Positions 26,085 to 34,583 of a DNA stretch of 64,000 nucleotides are shown one piece after another; position 1 is the stretch's first letter; each line of letters starts with the position of its first letter. Location: NCBI RefSeq assembly GCF_000744095.1, contig NZ_JQLI01000008.1, positions 434,001 through 498,000 on the forward strand, given 5' to 3'. A program made the translations under genes and the position numbers. This stretch comes from Cupriavidus necator A5-1 (GTDB lineage Bacteria; Pseudomonadota; Gammaproteobacteria; Burkholderiales; Burkholderiaceae). The notes under the pieces are model-generated. The model did no database searches. It was not told the origin of the DNA and was given only the letters and a program-made list of their open reading frames with translations.

Positions 26085-27488
26085 TCAGGCGCGCGCCGGC
26101 TCCTGGTTTTCCGGCTCCTCCGCCGGCTGCAGCACCGACGCCGTCAGCGGCACCTCGACATGGATGCGTACGCCCGCGTGCGCCGCGGAATCGATCTGCA
26201 TGCTGCCGCCCAGCGCGGTGACGCGCTGCTCCATGCCCAGCAGCCCGTGGTGGCCTGAGGTGCTGCCCGCGTCGAAGTCGGGCGGCATGCCCTTGCCATC
26301 GTCGCGCACGGTCAGCGTCAGCCGGTCCTCGTGGCATTCCAGGCAGACGTCGATGCGCTTCGCCTCGGAGTACTTGCTGGCATTGGTCAGCGATTCCTGC
26401 ACGATCCGGTACAGCGCGATGGCAGCCTCGTCGCGCAGCGGTGGCAGGTCCTCGGGTACGCTGACCTCGGTTTCCCAGTTGTTGCGCGCGCCCACTTCCT
26501 CCACCAGTTGGCACACCGCGGCGCGCAGGCCCAGGTTGAGCAGCACGGTTGGGCGCAGGTCTTCGATCAGGCGGCGCTTGATCTGGATGCCCTGGTCCAC
26601 GTGCAGCATCACGCGCGTGAGCCGCTCGGCGGCCACCGCGTGGTCCTGCTGTATCTGCCGGCGCACCCAGTGCAGGTCCAGCTTGATCGCGGTCAGGATC
26701 GCGCCCAGCTCGTCGTGCAACTCGCGCGCCAGGCGCGTCTTCTCGTCTTCGGTCACGCGCTGCAGGTGGCCCGCCAGTGCCGACAGCTGGCGCGTGCGCG
26801 CGCGCACCTTGCGGTCCAGCTTCGCGCTTTCCTCTTCCAGCTGGGTGCGCGCCGCCTCGGCCATCGACAGCCGCTTGGCGTGGCCCACGCCCACGGCCAT
26901 CAGCAGGATGATGTTAATCGCCGTGAGCAGGCCGATGCCGTAGCGCGACAGCTGCACATCGGTCTCGGCGCCTTCGAGCCGGTGCGAGACCGAGCCCGCC
27001 TCGCGCGCCTGCAGCTGGTCCAGCCCGCGGCGCGCGTTGTCCATGGTCTCCTTGCCGTAGTCGGTGCGGATTAGCTCCAGCGCCACTTCCAGGTCGCGCT
27101 TGCCGTACACCAGCGTCAGCGCCATCTCGTTGAGCTTGCTGTTGATCAGCTTGGAGGTGTCGCCGAAGAGCTTCAGCGCCTCCGGGTCGTTGGCATAGTC
27201 GTCGCGGACCTGCGCCATCAGCTCGGCAATGCGGGGCAGGGCCTTGTAGTACGGCTCCAGGTAGCTTTCCTTGCCGGTCAGCAGGAAGCCGCGCTGGCCC
27301 GCCTCGGCGTTGACCAGCTCGCCGTTGAGCGCGGCCAGCTCGGTCTGTACGCGCTGCGAACGGATCACGTCGGTATAGCTTTCGCGCAAGCGGATATTGC
27401 CGGTCTCGGACGCCACCAGCACTGCCAGCGTCAGCACGATGCCGCCCGCGAGCAGCAGCGTGTGGGGGAGGAAGGACTGCTTGAACAT
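26085..27488 (-). CDS. Sensor histidine kinase, CHASE3-like sensor, NarX/DegS type
   Basis: A 467-residue membrane kinase. TM1 (about 10-27) and TM2 (about 183-203) flank a ~155-residue helical periplasmic region with the CHASE3 hallmark NAEAGQRGFLLTGKESYLEPY. A coiled-coil linker leads to a HisKA_3 dimerisation domain with RLARELHDELGAIL (phospho-His at about 258) and a HATPase_c domain (NASKYSEA, VRDDGKGM, HHGLLGMEQRV). HisKA_3 kinases pair with NarL-type regulators, which fits the convergent regulator gene. The ending is acidic/alanine-rich. Confidence 0.92.
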   Translation of the reverse strand: MFKQSFLPHTLLLAGGIVLTLAVLVASETGNIRLRESYTDVIRSQRVQTELAALNGELVNAEAGQRGFLLTGKESYLEPYYKALPRIAELMAQVRDDYANDPEALKLFGDTSKLINSKLNEMALTLVYGKRDLEVALELIRTDYGKETMDNARRGLDQLQAREAGSVSHRLEGAETDVQLSRYGIGLLTAINIILLMAVGVGHAKRLSMAEAARTQLEEESAKLDRKVRARTRQLSALAGHLQRVTEDEKTRLARELHDELGAILTAIKLDLHWVRRQIQQDHAVAAERLTRVMLHVDQGIQIKRRLIEDLRPTVLLNLGLRAAVCQLVEEVGARNNWETEVSVPEDLPPLRDEAAIALYRIVQESLTNASKYSEAKRIDVCLECHEDRLTLTVRDDGKGMPPDFDAGSTSGHHGLLGMEQRVTALGGSMQIDSAAHAGVRIHVEVPLTASVLQPAEEPENQEPARA

Positions 27489-27791
27489 GGGGCAATTCCT
27501 GTAGTGGAGGCGCGCCGCCTGCCCGCGCAGCGCCAGGAGCGCTCATGGAATCACATCGATTGCCATGGGTCAACCGGGGCGCCGTGGCCGCGCGGAGGGC
27601 GCGGCCACGGCGCTGTCGGGGCTATAGGTGTGGTTGTAGGACTCGGCTGACAGCGGAATAGGCTCCCTGTCGGTATTGGCGCGCCGGCTGGCTTCCTACG
27701 ATGAGGCTATGAGCTTGCACCGCTTGGCGCAAGCCCTCACATGGGCCCGGCCAGTGCGCTGGCGTGGTCCGACATCTTCCGGAGCCTAGCC
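27489..27791. other. Divergent intergenic region, kinase / DUF1328 gene
   Basis: No gene seen. It contains the hairpin at 27579-27613; otherwise no clear promoter can be picked out by eye. Confidence 0.5.
27579..27613. repeat. Long perfect inverted repeat upstream of the kinase gene
   Basis: Fifteen-base arms (GCGCCGTGGCCGCGC and complement) around a GGAGG loop. There is no T-run on either side. In RNA from either strand it would be an extremely stable hairpin. Confidence 0.8.
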
Positions 27792-27959
27792 ATGCTGCAG
27801 TATGCACTCGTATTTTTCGTCATTGCCCTGATCGCCGCGATCTTCGGCTTCGGCGGTATTGCTGCCGGTGCCGTGGAAATCGCCAAGATCCTGTTCTTCA
27901 TCTTCCTGGTCGTGGCGCTCGTTGCCGCCGTGATGGGCCTGGTCCGCAGAGGACGCTAA
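27792..27959 (+). CDS. DUF1328 (YtjA) family small membrane protein
   Basis: A 55-residue protein with two hydrophobic helices (MLQYALVFFVIALIAAIFGFGGIAAGAVEIA split by a Gly-rich turn, then ILFFIFLVVALVAAVMGL). The FGFGGIA motif and length match YtjA/DUF1328 proteins, which are often induced by stress. The gene sits 52 bases ahead of the DUF883 gene and is probably cotranscribed. Confidence 0.88.
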   Translation: MLQYALVFFVIALIAAIFGFGGIAAGAVEIAKILFFIFLVVALVAAVMGLVRRGR

Positions 27960-28011
27960 GTACCGGCCGCGAGCCGGTTCCTCCCCGCCGACCGACACCT
28001 GAGGAGCCCGT

Positions 28012-28440
28012 ATGCTGACGCAGAACCCCAAAGTCCGAAAGGAACTGAATCACCTGTCCGACAGTGCCGACAGCGCCATCAGCCATCTCAAGCACGCCGC
28101 GCGCGACACGCGTGAAGCGGCTGCGCCGGTGTCGGGCGAGGTCAAGGCCCTGATCGCCCAGCTGGAGCACACCATTCAAGTGCTGGCGCAAGAAGGCTCG
28201 GCCGAGAGCCTGCGTGCGGGGCAGCGGCTGCGCGAACGGGCCTCGGAAATGGCCCAGCGCCTGCGCGCCCAGACTACCGACGGTGTGATGCGCGCGCGCG
28301 AACGCATGGACGGTGCCGTGGAGCACTCGCGCCAGCGTGTGGCTGAATCCCCGCTGAAGGCGGTGGCGCTCGCTGCTGCCGTGGGGGCGCTAATCGGTTT
28401 GCTGCTGGCCAACGGCCGCCACCATGGCGATGAGGAATAG
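28012..28440 (+). CDS. DUF883 family (ElaB/YqjD-like) protein
   Basis: A 142-residue protein, largely amphipathic helix, with a C-terminal membrane anchor (LKAVALAAAVGALIGLLLANG) followed by a short charged end. This is the architecture of ElaB/YqjD, inner-membrane proteins that bind ribosomes in stationary-phase E. coli. GAGGAG lies about 5 bases before the ATG. A terminator lies 83 bases downstream. Confidence 0.85.
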   Translation: MLTQNPKVRKELNHLSDSADSAISHLKHAARDTREAAAPVSGEVKALIAQLEHTIQVLAQEGSAESLRAGQRLRERASEMAQRLRAQTTDGVMRARERMDGAVEHSRQRVAESPLKAVALAAAVGALIGLLLANGRHHGDEE

Positions 28441-28465
28441 GCCCGGCCAGCGATAAGACGCATGA

Positions 28466-28486
28466 CCGGGAGCCGACGGCTCCCGG
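28466..28486. repeat. 21-base palindrome after the DUF883 gene
   Basis: CCGGGAGCCG-A-CGGCTCCCGG, perfect ten-base arms around one base, without a T-run. It lies between the DUF883 stop and the true terminator. Confidence 0.6.
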
Positions 28487-28522
28487 CAGGAATTCCCCCC
28501 TTTCCGGAACCCTCGTCCGGAA

Positions 28523-28559
28523 GCCCGGCAACCCTACTGCGGTGCCGGGCGTTTTTTTG
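28523..28559 (+). terminator. Rho-independent terminator of DUF1328-DUF883 unit
   Basis: GCCCGGCA pairs with TGCCGGGC across a 12-base loop and is followed by seven T residues. Confidence 0.88.
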
Positions 28560-28604
28560 TCCGCGCGGCAATCCGTGCCGGGCGCAAGCGGGCGTCTTTT
28601 CCCG

Positions 28605-28928
28605 TCACACGCCCCACATCACGTTGGTCCCCTCACGCTGCGAGGCACGCAGCATGTCCAGGAACGGGTAGGCGCGCTGGCCCAGGTGCAGCGGTTCTTC
28701 CTCTTCTTCGTCCCTGCTGGTGGCCGTTTCGACGGCCGAGTCGGCGGGATGGGGCTTGCGGGCATCGGCGACCGCGGCTTCCAGCTTGTGGATCGCGGTT
28801 GGAAGCTCTTCAACGGTGATCACCCCTCGTTCCCCGAGACGCTTGCCGATGATGCCCAGCAGCGTCATCGCCAGATCCTTCATCATGATCAGGTCCTGCG
28901 CGGCGTGGGATTTGAAGGTGATCAGCAT
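28605..28928 (-). CDS. DUF1840 family protein
   Basis: A 107-residue cytoplasmic protein starting MLITFKSHAAQDLIMMKDLA; this opening and the GKRLGERGVI segment fit DUF1840, a betaproteobacterial family of unknown function. It has an acidic patch (RDEEEEEPLHLGQRAYPFLDML). The ATG at 28928 has AAAGGAAAA upstream; the longer frame to 29087 is rejected because the conserved start lies here. Confidence 0.85.
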   Translation of the reverse strand: MLITFKSHAAQDLIMMKDLAMTLLGIIGKRLGERGVITVEELPTAIHKLEAAVADARKPHPADSAVETATSRDEEEEEPLHLGQRAYPFLDMLRASQREGTNVMWGV

Positions 28929-29059
28929 GATGTGTTTTCCTTTCACGGAAGTGCGGCGCGCGGCGGTCCCGGGGGCGGGATGCCGCGCCGATAGTGGCCC
29001 CGAATGTGGCCCGGATTGTGGCCCGGGGCCATCCTCGCGCATGATGTCAGCATAGCACC

Positions 29060-29068
29060 TGATAAAAT
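29060..29068 (+). promoter_or_regulatory. Extended -10 promoter element for argS
   Basis: TGATAAAAT within CACCTGATAAAAT, the same 13 bases as before metH, about 140 bases before the argS start. Confidence 0.45.
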
Positions 29069-29207
29069 TCGGCGTTCCCGAATCCAATGCCTGTCACGCG
29101 GCGCGGCGCGGCGTTCACTGTTCCTTTGCCGTCACTTGCCGCCTTCCGGGCGACGGCGCCGCCCAAGGCGGTGCCTGAATACCTAGCCCACAGGGCTTCC
29201 GACATCC

Positions 29208-30995
29208 ATGCTGCCTGTTCAGACCTCCAATCTCGCCGCTGCGTTCACCGATGCCGTGCGTGCGCTCGCCCCGGCCGATGCCACCCTGCCCGCCGTCACC
29301 TTCGAGCGGCCCAAGGTGGCCGCCCATGGCGACCTTGCCTGCAACGTCGCCATGCAGGTCGCGCGTGCGCTCAAGAGCAACCCGCGCGAGCTGGCGCAGC
29401 GCATCGTCGCGGCCGTGCAGGCCGACGCGCGCGCGCAGGGCCTGGTCGAGGCCATGGAAATCGCCGGTCCCGGCTTTATCAACCTGCGCATGACGCCCGC
29501 GGCCAAGGCCGACGTGCTGCGCGCGGTGCTGACCGAGGGCGACCATTACGGCGCGCGCGAGCGCGGCGTGCACGGCCAGGTGCTGGTGGAGTTCGTCTCG
29601 GCCAACCCGACCGGCCCGCTGCACGTCGGCCACGGCCGCCAGGCGGCGCTGGGCGATGCGCTGGCCAACCTGCTGTCGTGGCAGGGCTTCCACGTGCACC
29701 GCGAGTTCTACTACAACGACGCCGGCGTGCAGATCCAGACCCTGGCGCTGTCGGTGCAGGCGCGCGCGCGCGGCCTGAAACCGGGCGACGCCGACTGGCC
29801 CGAGGCCGCCTACAACGGCGACTACATCGCCGACATCGCCGCCGACTTCCTGGCCGGCAAGACCGTCAGCGCCTCCGATGGCGAGCCGGTGACCGCCTCG
29901 GGCAACGTCGAGGACATCGACTCGATCCGCAAGTTCGCCGTCACCTACCTGCGCAACGAGCAGGACATCGACCTGCAGGCCTTCGGCGTCAAGTTCGACC
30001 GCTACTACCTGGAGTCGTCGCTGTACAGCGACGGCCGCGTCGAAGCCGCGGTGCAGTCGCTGGTCGCCAAGGGCAGGACCTACGAGAGCGAGGGCGCGCT
30101 GTGGCTGCGCACCACCGACGACGGCGACGACAAGGACCGCGTGATGAAGAAGAGCGACGGCACCTATACGTACTTCGTGCCGGACGTGGCCTACCACACC
30201 ACCAAGTGGGAGCGCGGCTTCACCAAGGTCATCAACGTGCAGGGCAGCGACCACCACGGCACCATCGCGCGCGTGCGCGCCGGCCTGCAGGGCCTGGACA
30301 TGGGCATCCCGCAGGGCTACCCCGACTACGTGCTGCACAAGATGGTCACGGTGATGAAGAACGGCGAGGAGGTCAAGATCTCCAAGCGCGCCGGCTCCTA
30401 CGTCACCGTGCGCGACCTGATCGAATGGTCCAACGGCGGCGACGAGACCATCCGCGGCTGCCTGGATGCGGGCGTGGCCGACTGGCCCGGGCACTTCACG
30501 CGCGGGCGCGACGCGGTGCGCTTCTTCCTGCTGTCGCGCAAGGCCGATACCGAGTTCGTGTTCGACGTCGACCTGGCGCTCAAGCAGAACGACGAGAACC
30601 CGGTGTACTACGTGCAGTACGCGCATGCCCGCATCTGCTCGATCTTCGAGTCGTGGGGCGGCGCGGACTGGGAAAGCCGCCTGGCCGAGCTGGCCGGCGC
30701 CGACCTGTCGGCCGTGACCGGCCCCGAGGTCAGCGCCCAGGCGCTGGCGCTGGGTCGCCGCCTGGCCGAGTTCCCGGACATGCTGTCGGACGCCGCCACC
30801 GAACTGGCGCCGCACGCGGTCGCCTTCTACCTGCGCGACCTGGCTGGCGACTTCCACGCCTTCTACAACGCCGACCGCGTGCTGGTGGACGACGAGGCCG
30901 TCAAGCGCGCCCGGCTGGCGCTGCTGGCCGCCACGCGCCAGGTGCTGCGCAACGGCCTGGCGGTGATCGGCGTCTCGGCGCCGCGCCGCATGTAA
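29208..30995 (+). CDS. argS: Arginyl-tRNA synthetase
   Basis: A 595-residue class I synthetase charging tRNA-Arg. The N-terminal Add1 domain (1-110) precedes the catalytic core with ANPTGPLHVGHGRQAALGD (HIGH signature as HVGH). The KMSKS-equivalent region reads VKISKRAGSYVTVRD. The C-terminal DALR anticodon-binding domain reads YYVQYAHARICSI to the end. Length matches the family. Confidence 0.97.
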   Translation: MLPVQTSNLAAAFTDAVRALAPADATLPAVTFERPKVAAHGDLACNVAMQVARALKSNPRELAQRIVAAVQADARAQGLVEAMEIAGPGFINLRMTPAAKADVLRAVLTEGDHYGARERGVHGQVLVEFVSANPTGPLHVGHGRQAALGDALANLLSWQGFHVHREFYYNDAGVQIQTLALSVQARARGLKPGDADWPEAAYNGDYIADIAADFLAGKTVSASDGEPVTASGNVEDIDSIRKFAVTYLRNEQDIDLQAFGVKFDRYYLESSLYSDGRVEAAVQSLVAKGRTYESEGALWLRTTDDGDDKDRVMKKSDGTYTYFVPDVAYHTTKWERGFTKVINVQGSDHHGTIARVRAGLQGLDMGIPQGYPDYVLHKMVTVMKNGEEVKISKRAGSYVTVRDLIEWSNGGDETIRGCLDAGVADWPGHFTRGRDAVRFFLLSRKADTEFVFDVDLALKQNDENPVYYVQYAHARICSIFESWGGADWESRLAELAGADLSAVTGPEVSAQALALGRRLAEFPDMLSDAATELAPHAVAFYLRDLAGDFHAFYNADRVLVDDEAVKRARLALLAATRQVLRNGLAVIGVSAPRRM

Positions 30996-31091
30996 GGAAG
31001 CGCGCGGCGCCACGCCGGGCGCGCAAGTGGGGCCGCGCCGAGTGCGCAGCCCCGGGAAAACAGCCGGTGCTGCCCGTGGCGGCACTGGCTC

Positions 31092-31097
31092 TATAAT
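31092..31097 (+). promoter_or_regulatory. TATAAT box before the SPOR-domain gene
   Basis: A consensus -10 lies 25 bases before the ATG, in the 126-base gap after argS. A -35 is not obvious. Confidence 0.5.
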
Positions 31098-31121
31098 CCC
31101 GGCATCACCAAAGAGGACTTC

Positions 31122-31859
31122 ATGCAACAGCAACGCAAGCGCGACGCGCGCAAGGTCCGCCGCAGCCAGCAGCGCGGCGGTACGTTCCTGGGCCTGGTGC
31201 TCGGGCTGATCGTCGGGCTGGCCATCGCCGTGGTGGTCGCCCTGTACATCACCAAGTCGCCGACGCCGTTCCAGCAGAAGAACGCCCCGCGGCCGAGCGA
31301 GCCCGGCAATGTCGCCAGCCAGCTCCCGCCGCCGGCCCAGCGTGCCGACGAGGGCCCGAGCGACCCCAACAAGCCGCTGTGGAGCAAGACCCCGGCCAAG
31401 CCGGTGGGCCAGGCGCCCGAGCCGGAACCGAAGCAGAGCGGACAGCATGGCCAGAACGGCCAGCAACCACCGGTGGCGGTGGCCCGCCCGGCCGAGAAGC
31501 CGCTGGAAAAGCCCATCGAGAAGCCGGCGGAAAAACCGGCTGACAAGCCCCTCGCCAACAAGCCGGCCGAGAAGCCGGTGGCTGACCCGATCGCCGAGAT
31601 CGCCCAGGCCGACGCCAACAAGGTCGGCTACCTGCTGCAGGTGGGCGCGTTCCGCTCGTCGGACGACGCCGACCGCCAGAAAGCCAACCTGGCGATGCAG
31701 GGCTTCGAAGCCAAGATCACCGAGCGCGACGTCAATGGCGTCAAGATGTACCGCGTGCGCATGGGGCCCTTCAATCGCATCGAGGAGATGAACAAGGCGC
31801 GCGAGCGGCTGCAGTCGTCGGGCTTCGAGGCGTCCGTGATTCGCTACACCAAGCAGTAA
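31122..31859 (+). CDS. SPOR-domain cell-division protein, FtsN-like
   Basis: A 245-residue bitopic protein. It has a basic cytosolic start (QQQRKRDARKVRRSQQRGG), one membrane helix (GLVLGLIVGLAIAVVVALYI), a long Pro/Lys/Glu linker with EKP repeats (about 105-160), and a C-terminal SPOR domain (GYLLQVGAFRSSDDADRQKA to the end) that binds septal glycan. The arrangement is that of FtsN in betaproteobacteria, where argS-SPOR-dsbA order is common. A DedD-like role is an alternative. Confidence 0.88.
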   Translation: MQQQRKRDARKVRRSQQRGGTFLGLVLGLIVGLAIAVVVALYITKSPTPFQQKNAPRPSEPGNVASQLPPPAQRADEGPSDPNKPLWSKTPAKPVGQAPEPEPKQSGQHGQNGQQPPVAVARPAEKPLEKPIEKPAEKPADKPLANKPAEKPVADPIAEIAQADANKVGYLLQVGAFRSSDDADRQKANLAMQGFEAKITERDVNGVKMYRVRMGPFNRIEEMNKARERLQSSGFEASVIRYTKQ

Positions 31860-31892
31860 GCCGGACCGCAGGGTCAGGCGTTATCCGGGATG

Positions 31893-31913
31893 GCTGCGGC
31901 GGATTGCCGCAGC
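31893..31913. repeat. Hairpin after the FtsN-like gene
   Basis: GCTGCGGC-GGATT-GCCGCAGC, a perfect eight-base stem without T-run, 34 bases after the stop. Confidence 0.5.
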
Positions 31914-32040
31914 GCCTGGTAGCTGATTAATACCCGGTAACCACCGCAACACCTTGTCACCGCCGCGGCCGGCGTCCCGCTGAACCGGACGCCGCCGCCG
32001 CTGTCATACGCTCATCGTCCAAACCGCAAGGCCGCACCAA

Positions 32041-32676
32041 ATGAAGAAACTCGCCGCACTGTTCGCCATGTTCGCCGCCGTGGGCGGCCTGCTGATGTCC
32101 GCCCCGTCCCAGGCGGCGCCCGCCGAGGGCAAGGAATACCAGATCCTGAAGACGGCCCAGCCGGTCACGCCGGGCAAGATCGAGGTCACCGAGTTCTTCT
32201 GGTACGGCTGCCCGCACTGCTTTGACTTCGAACCCGACCTGGAGGCCTGGGTCAAGAAGCAGGGCAACAACGTGGTGTTCAAGCGCGTGCCGGTCGCTTT
32301 CCGCGACGACCTGATGCCGCACACCAAGATCTTCTATGCGCTGGAAGCCATCGGCAAGCTCGACGCGATGCACCTAAAGGTCTTCAACGCCATCCACGTG
32401 GACCGCAAGCGCATGCTCGATCCCAACGAGATCGCCGACTTCATGGCCAAGAACGGCGTGGACCGCAAGGCCTTCCTGGACGCGTACAACTCGTTCACGG
32501 TGACCACCAACTCGCAGCGCGCCAACAAGATCGCCGACACCTACAAGATCGACGGCGTGCCGACCGTGGTGGTGCAGGGCAAGTACGTGACCTCGCCGTC
32601 GATCGCCGGCAACAAGACCAGCGCGGTCCAGACCATGGATTACCTGGTGGAGCAGGTGCGGGGCAAGAAGCTGTAA
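32041..32676 (+). CDS. dsbA: Thiol:disulfide interchange protein DsbA
   Basis: A 211-residue periplasmic oxidase that introduces disulfides. The signal peptide (MKKLAALFAMFAAVGGLLMS...PSQAA) is followed by a thioredoxin fold. The active site CPHC (C57, C60) in FFWYGCPHCFDFEPD is the classical DsbA motif, and the cis-Pro loop is DGVPTVVVQGKY. Confidence 0.95.
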   Translation: MKKLAALFAMFAAVGGLLMSAPSQAAPAEGKEYQILKTAQPVTPGKIEVTEFFWYGCPHCFDFEPDLEAWVKKQGNNVVFKRVPVAFRDDLMPHTKIFYALEAIGKLDAMHLKVFNAIHVDRKRMLDPNEIADFMAKNGVDRKAFLDAYNSFTVTTNSQRANKIADTYKIDGVPTVVVQGKYVTSPSIAGNKTSAVQTMDYLVEQVRGKKL

Positions 32677-32709
32677 TCTGCTGACGGAACCTTCGCATGC
32701 CGAGAGTTT

Positions 32710-32836
32710 GCTCCCCTCTCCCGCTTGCGGGAGAGGGGCAGGGGGTGAGGGCAGGCACTGGCATACCGCTGCCTGGGACTTCGTCGAAACGGCCGCCCTC
32801 ACCCCAACCCTCTCCCGCAAGCGGGAGAGGGAGCAC
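32710..32836. repeat. Paired palindromic repeats, CTCTCCCGC family
   Basis: Two copies of the palindrome (32710-32738 and 32811-32832) with their flanks GGGGTGAGGGC and GCCCTCACCCC facing each other, so the whole 127-base element is itself an inverted repeat. It lies between dsbA and the SDR gene. Confidence 0.85.
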
Positions 32837-32935
32837 CCAAGCGGGACTTTCAAAGATCTGCGGATGGGGCGCGGATAGCTAGCCGGCTGGTACGATGTAC
32901 CAGCCTTTTTTATTTTGGACATTCTCTCGCCTCCC

Positions 32936-33739
32936 ATGCGTCCCCTCAAAGTCTTCCTCACTGGCGCCTCCAGCGGACTAGGCCAGGCCCTCGCGCGCGA
33001 ATACGCGTCGCAAGGCGCCATCCTTGGCCTGGTGGCGCGCCGCGAGGACGCGTTGCGCGAGTTCGTCGCCACGCTGCCCAACCCGGGCGCGGTGCGCGTC
33101 TACGGCGCCGATGTGCGCGATGCCGACGCCATGGCGCGCGCGGCGGAAGACTTCCTCGGCCATTTCGGCTGCCCTGACGTGGTGATCGCCAATGCCGGCG
33201 TCTCGGTCGGCACGGTCGCCAGCGAGCGCGAGGATCTCGACGCCTTTCGCCAGGTGATGGACACCAACTGGTTCGGCCTGCTGACCACCTTCCAGCCCTT
33301 CATGCATGCGATGCAGGCGCGCGAGCCCGGGCACTTCGGGCGGCGCGGCACGCTGGTGGGCATCGCCAGCGTCGCCGGTGTGCGTGGGCTGCCGGGTGCG
33401 GGCGCCTACAGCGCTTCCAAGTCGGCGGTGATCAAGTTGCTGGAGAGCCTGCGCCTGGAGCAGCGCGAGCACGGCATCCGAGTGGTCACGATCGCGCCGG
33501 GCTATATCCGTACGCCGATGACCGCGCACAACCCTTACCGCATGCCGTTCCTGACCGATGCCGACGTGTTCGCGCGCAAAGCGGTCCGCGTAATTGCCGC
33601 CGGACGGCGCTTCCGTGTGATTCCGTGGCCGATGGGCGTGGTGGCGGCGCTGCTGCATGTGATGCCGCGCTGGCTGTATGACGCGCTGGCCGCGGGCGCG
33701 CCGCGCAAGCCGCGGCGCGCAGAAAGCCAGGAGCCCTAA
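32936..33739 (+). CDS. Short-chain dehydrogenase/reductase
   Basis: A 267-residue classical SDR: the nucleotide-binding TGASSGLGQALARE at about 8-21, NAGVSVG, and the catalytic YSASKSA with a preceding Ser in GIASVAG. It probably uses NAD(P)H on an unknown carbonyl or alcohol. The ATG at 32936 is preferred because the fold begins immediately. The ORF extends seven codons upstream to 32915. It lies 2 bases before the BtuF-like gene, so the two are cotranscribed. Confidence 0.88.
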   Translation: MRPLKVFLTGASSGLGQALAREYASQGAILGLVARREDALREFVATLPNPGAVRVYGADVRDADAMARAAEDFLGHFGCPDVVIANAGVSVGTVASEREDLDAFRQVMDTNWFGLLTTFQPFMHAMQAREPGHFGRRGTLVGIASVAGVRGLPGAGAYSASKSAVIKLLESLRLEQREHGIRVVTIAPGYIRTPMTAHNPYRMPFLTDADVFARKAVRVIAAGRRFRVIPWPMGVVAALLHVMPRWLYDALAAGAPRKPRRAESQEP

Positions 33740-33741
33740 CC

Positions 33742-34578
33742 ATGTGGCGCGACGCCATTGGCCAGCAGCAGGCCGCCGCCAGCGGCGAGGTGCGCATCGC
33801 CTCGCTGGTGCCGTCAGTGACCGAGCTGCTGTTCGCGCTCGGGCTGGGCGGGCAGATGGTGGCGCGCACCGGCTTCTGCATCCACCCGGAGCCGGCCGTG
33901 CGCGCGGTGCCCAAGGTGGGCGGTACCAAGGACGTGAAAGTGGTGCGCCTGCGCGAGCTGGCGCCCACGCACGTGGTGGTCAATATCGACGAGAACCGGC
34001 GCGAAACCGTGGATGAGATCCGTACCTTCGTGCCCAACGTGATCGTCACCCATCCGTGCGCGCCGGAAGACAACCTCGGGCTGTACCGGCTGCTGGGCGG
34101 CATCTTCGGCCGCCACACCGAGGCCGAAGCGCTGTGCGCCGCGCTGCAAGCCGAGCTGGACGCCATCCGCGCACGCGCGTGGCCGCAGCGCCGCGTGCTG
34201 TACGCGATCTGGCAGGACCCGTGGATGACAGTGTCGCGCGACACCTATATCAGCCGCATGCTGGCGCTGGCCAACTGGCAGACCTGGCCGGAGCCCGCCG
34301 ACGGCACGCCGCAGGCGTGCGTCGACGGCGATTGCAGCCGCCCCAACACGCCCGGCGAACGCTATCCCACCTTCCGCTGGAGCGATGCGCTGGTGCGCGA
34401 GCTCGACCTCGTGCTGCTGTCGACCGAGCCCTACCGCTTTACCGAGGACCACGCCGATGCGCTCGAGCGCCAGCTCGGCAAGCCGGTGCTGCTGGTCGAT
34501 GGCGAGATGCTGTCGTGGTACGGCAGCCGCGCCGTCGCTGGCGTGCGCTACCTGGCGGCGCTGGCGGCCGCCAACTAA
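33742..34578 (+). CDS. BtuF-like cobalamin/metal-chelate binding protein, no signal peptide
   Basis: A 278-residue protein of the helical-backbone metal receptor family (BtuF/FhuD fold). The N-terminal domain contains RIASLVPSVTELLFALGLG and VPKVGGTKDVKV. The linker helix and C-terminal domain include YAIWQDPWMTVSRDTYISRM and LVLLSTEPYRFTEDHADAL. Periplasmic relatives have an export signal; here the start MWRDAIGQQQAAASGE has none, and no BtuC/BtuD genes are near. It may act in the cytoplasm or be mis-started, though the upstream SDR stop leaves no room. Confidence 0.8.
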   Translation: MWRDAIGQQQAAASGEVRIASLVPSVTELLFALGLGGQMVARTGFCIHPEPAVRAVPKVGGTKDVKVVRLRELAPTHVVVNIDENRRETVDEIRTFVPNVIVTHPCAPEDNLGLYRLLGGIFGRHTEAEALCAALQAELDAIRARAWPQRRVLYAIWQDPWMTVSRDTYISRMLALANWQTWPEPADGTPQACVDGDCSRPNTPGERYPTFRWSDALVRELDLVLLSTEPYRFTEDHADALERQLGKPVLLVDGEMLSWYGSRAVAGVRYLAALAAAN

Positions 34579-34583
34579 GCGAA

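Noticed and set aside
32697..32840. CRISPR-like repeat array
   Set aside because: Only two inverted palindromic units without regular spacers; they belong to the dispersed intergenic repeat family.
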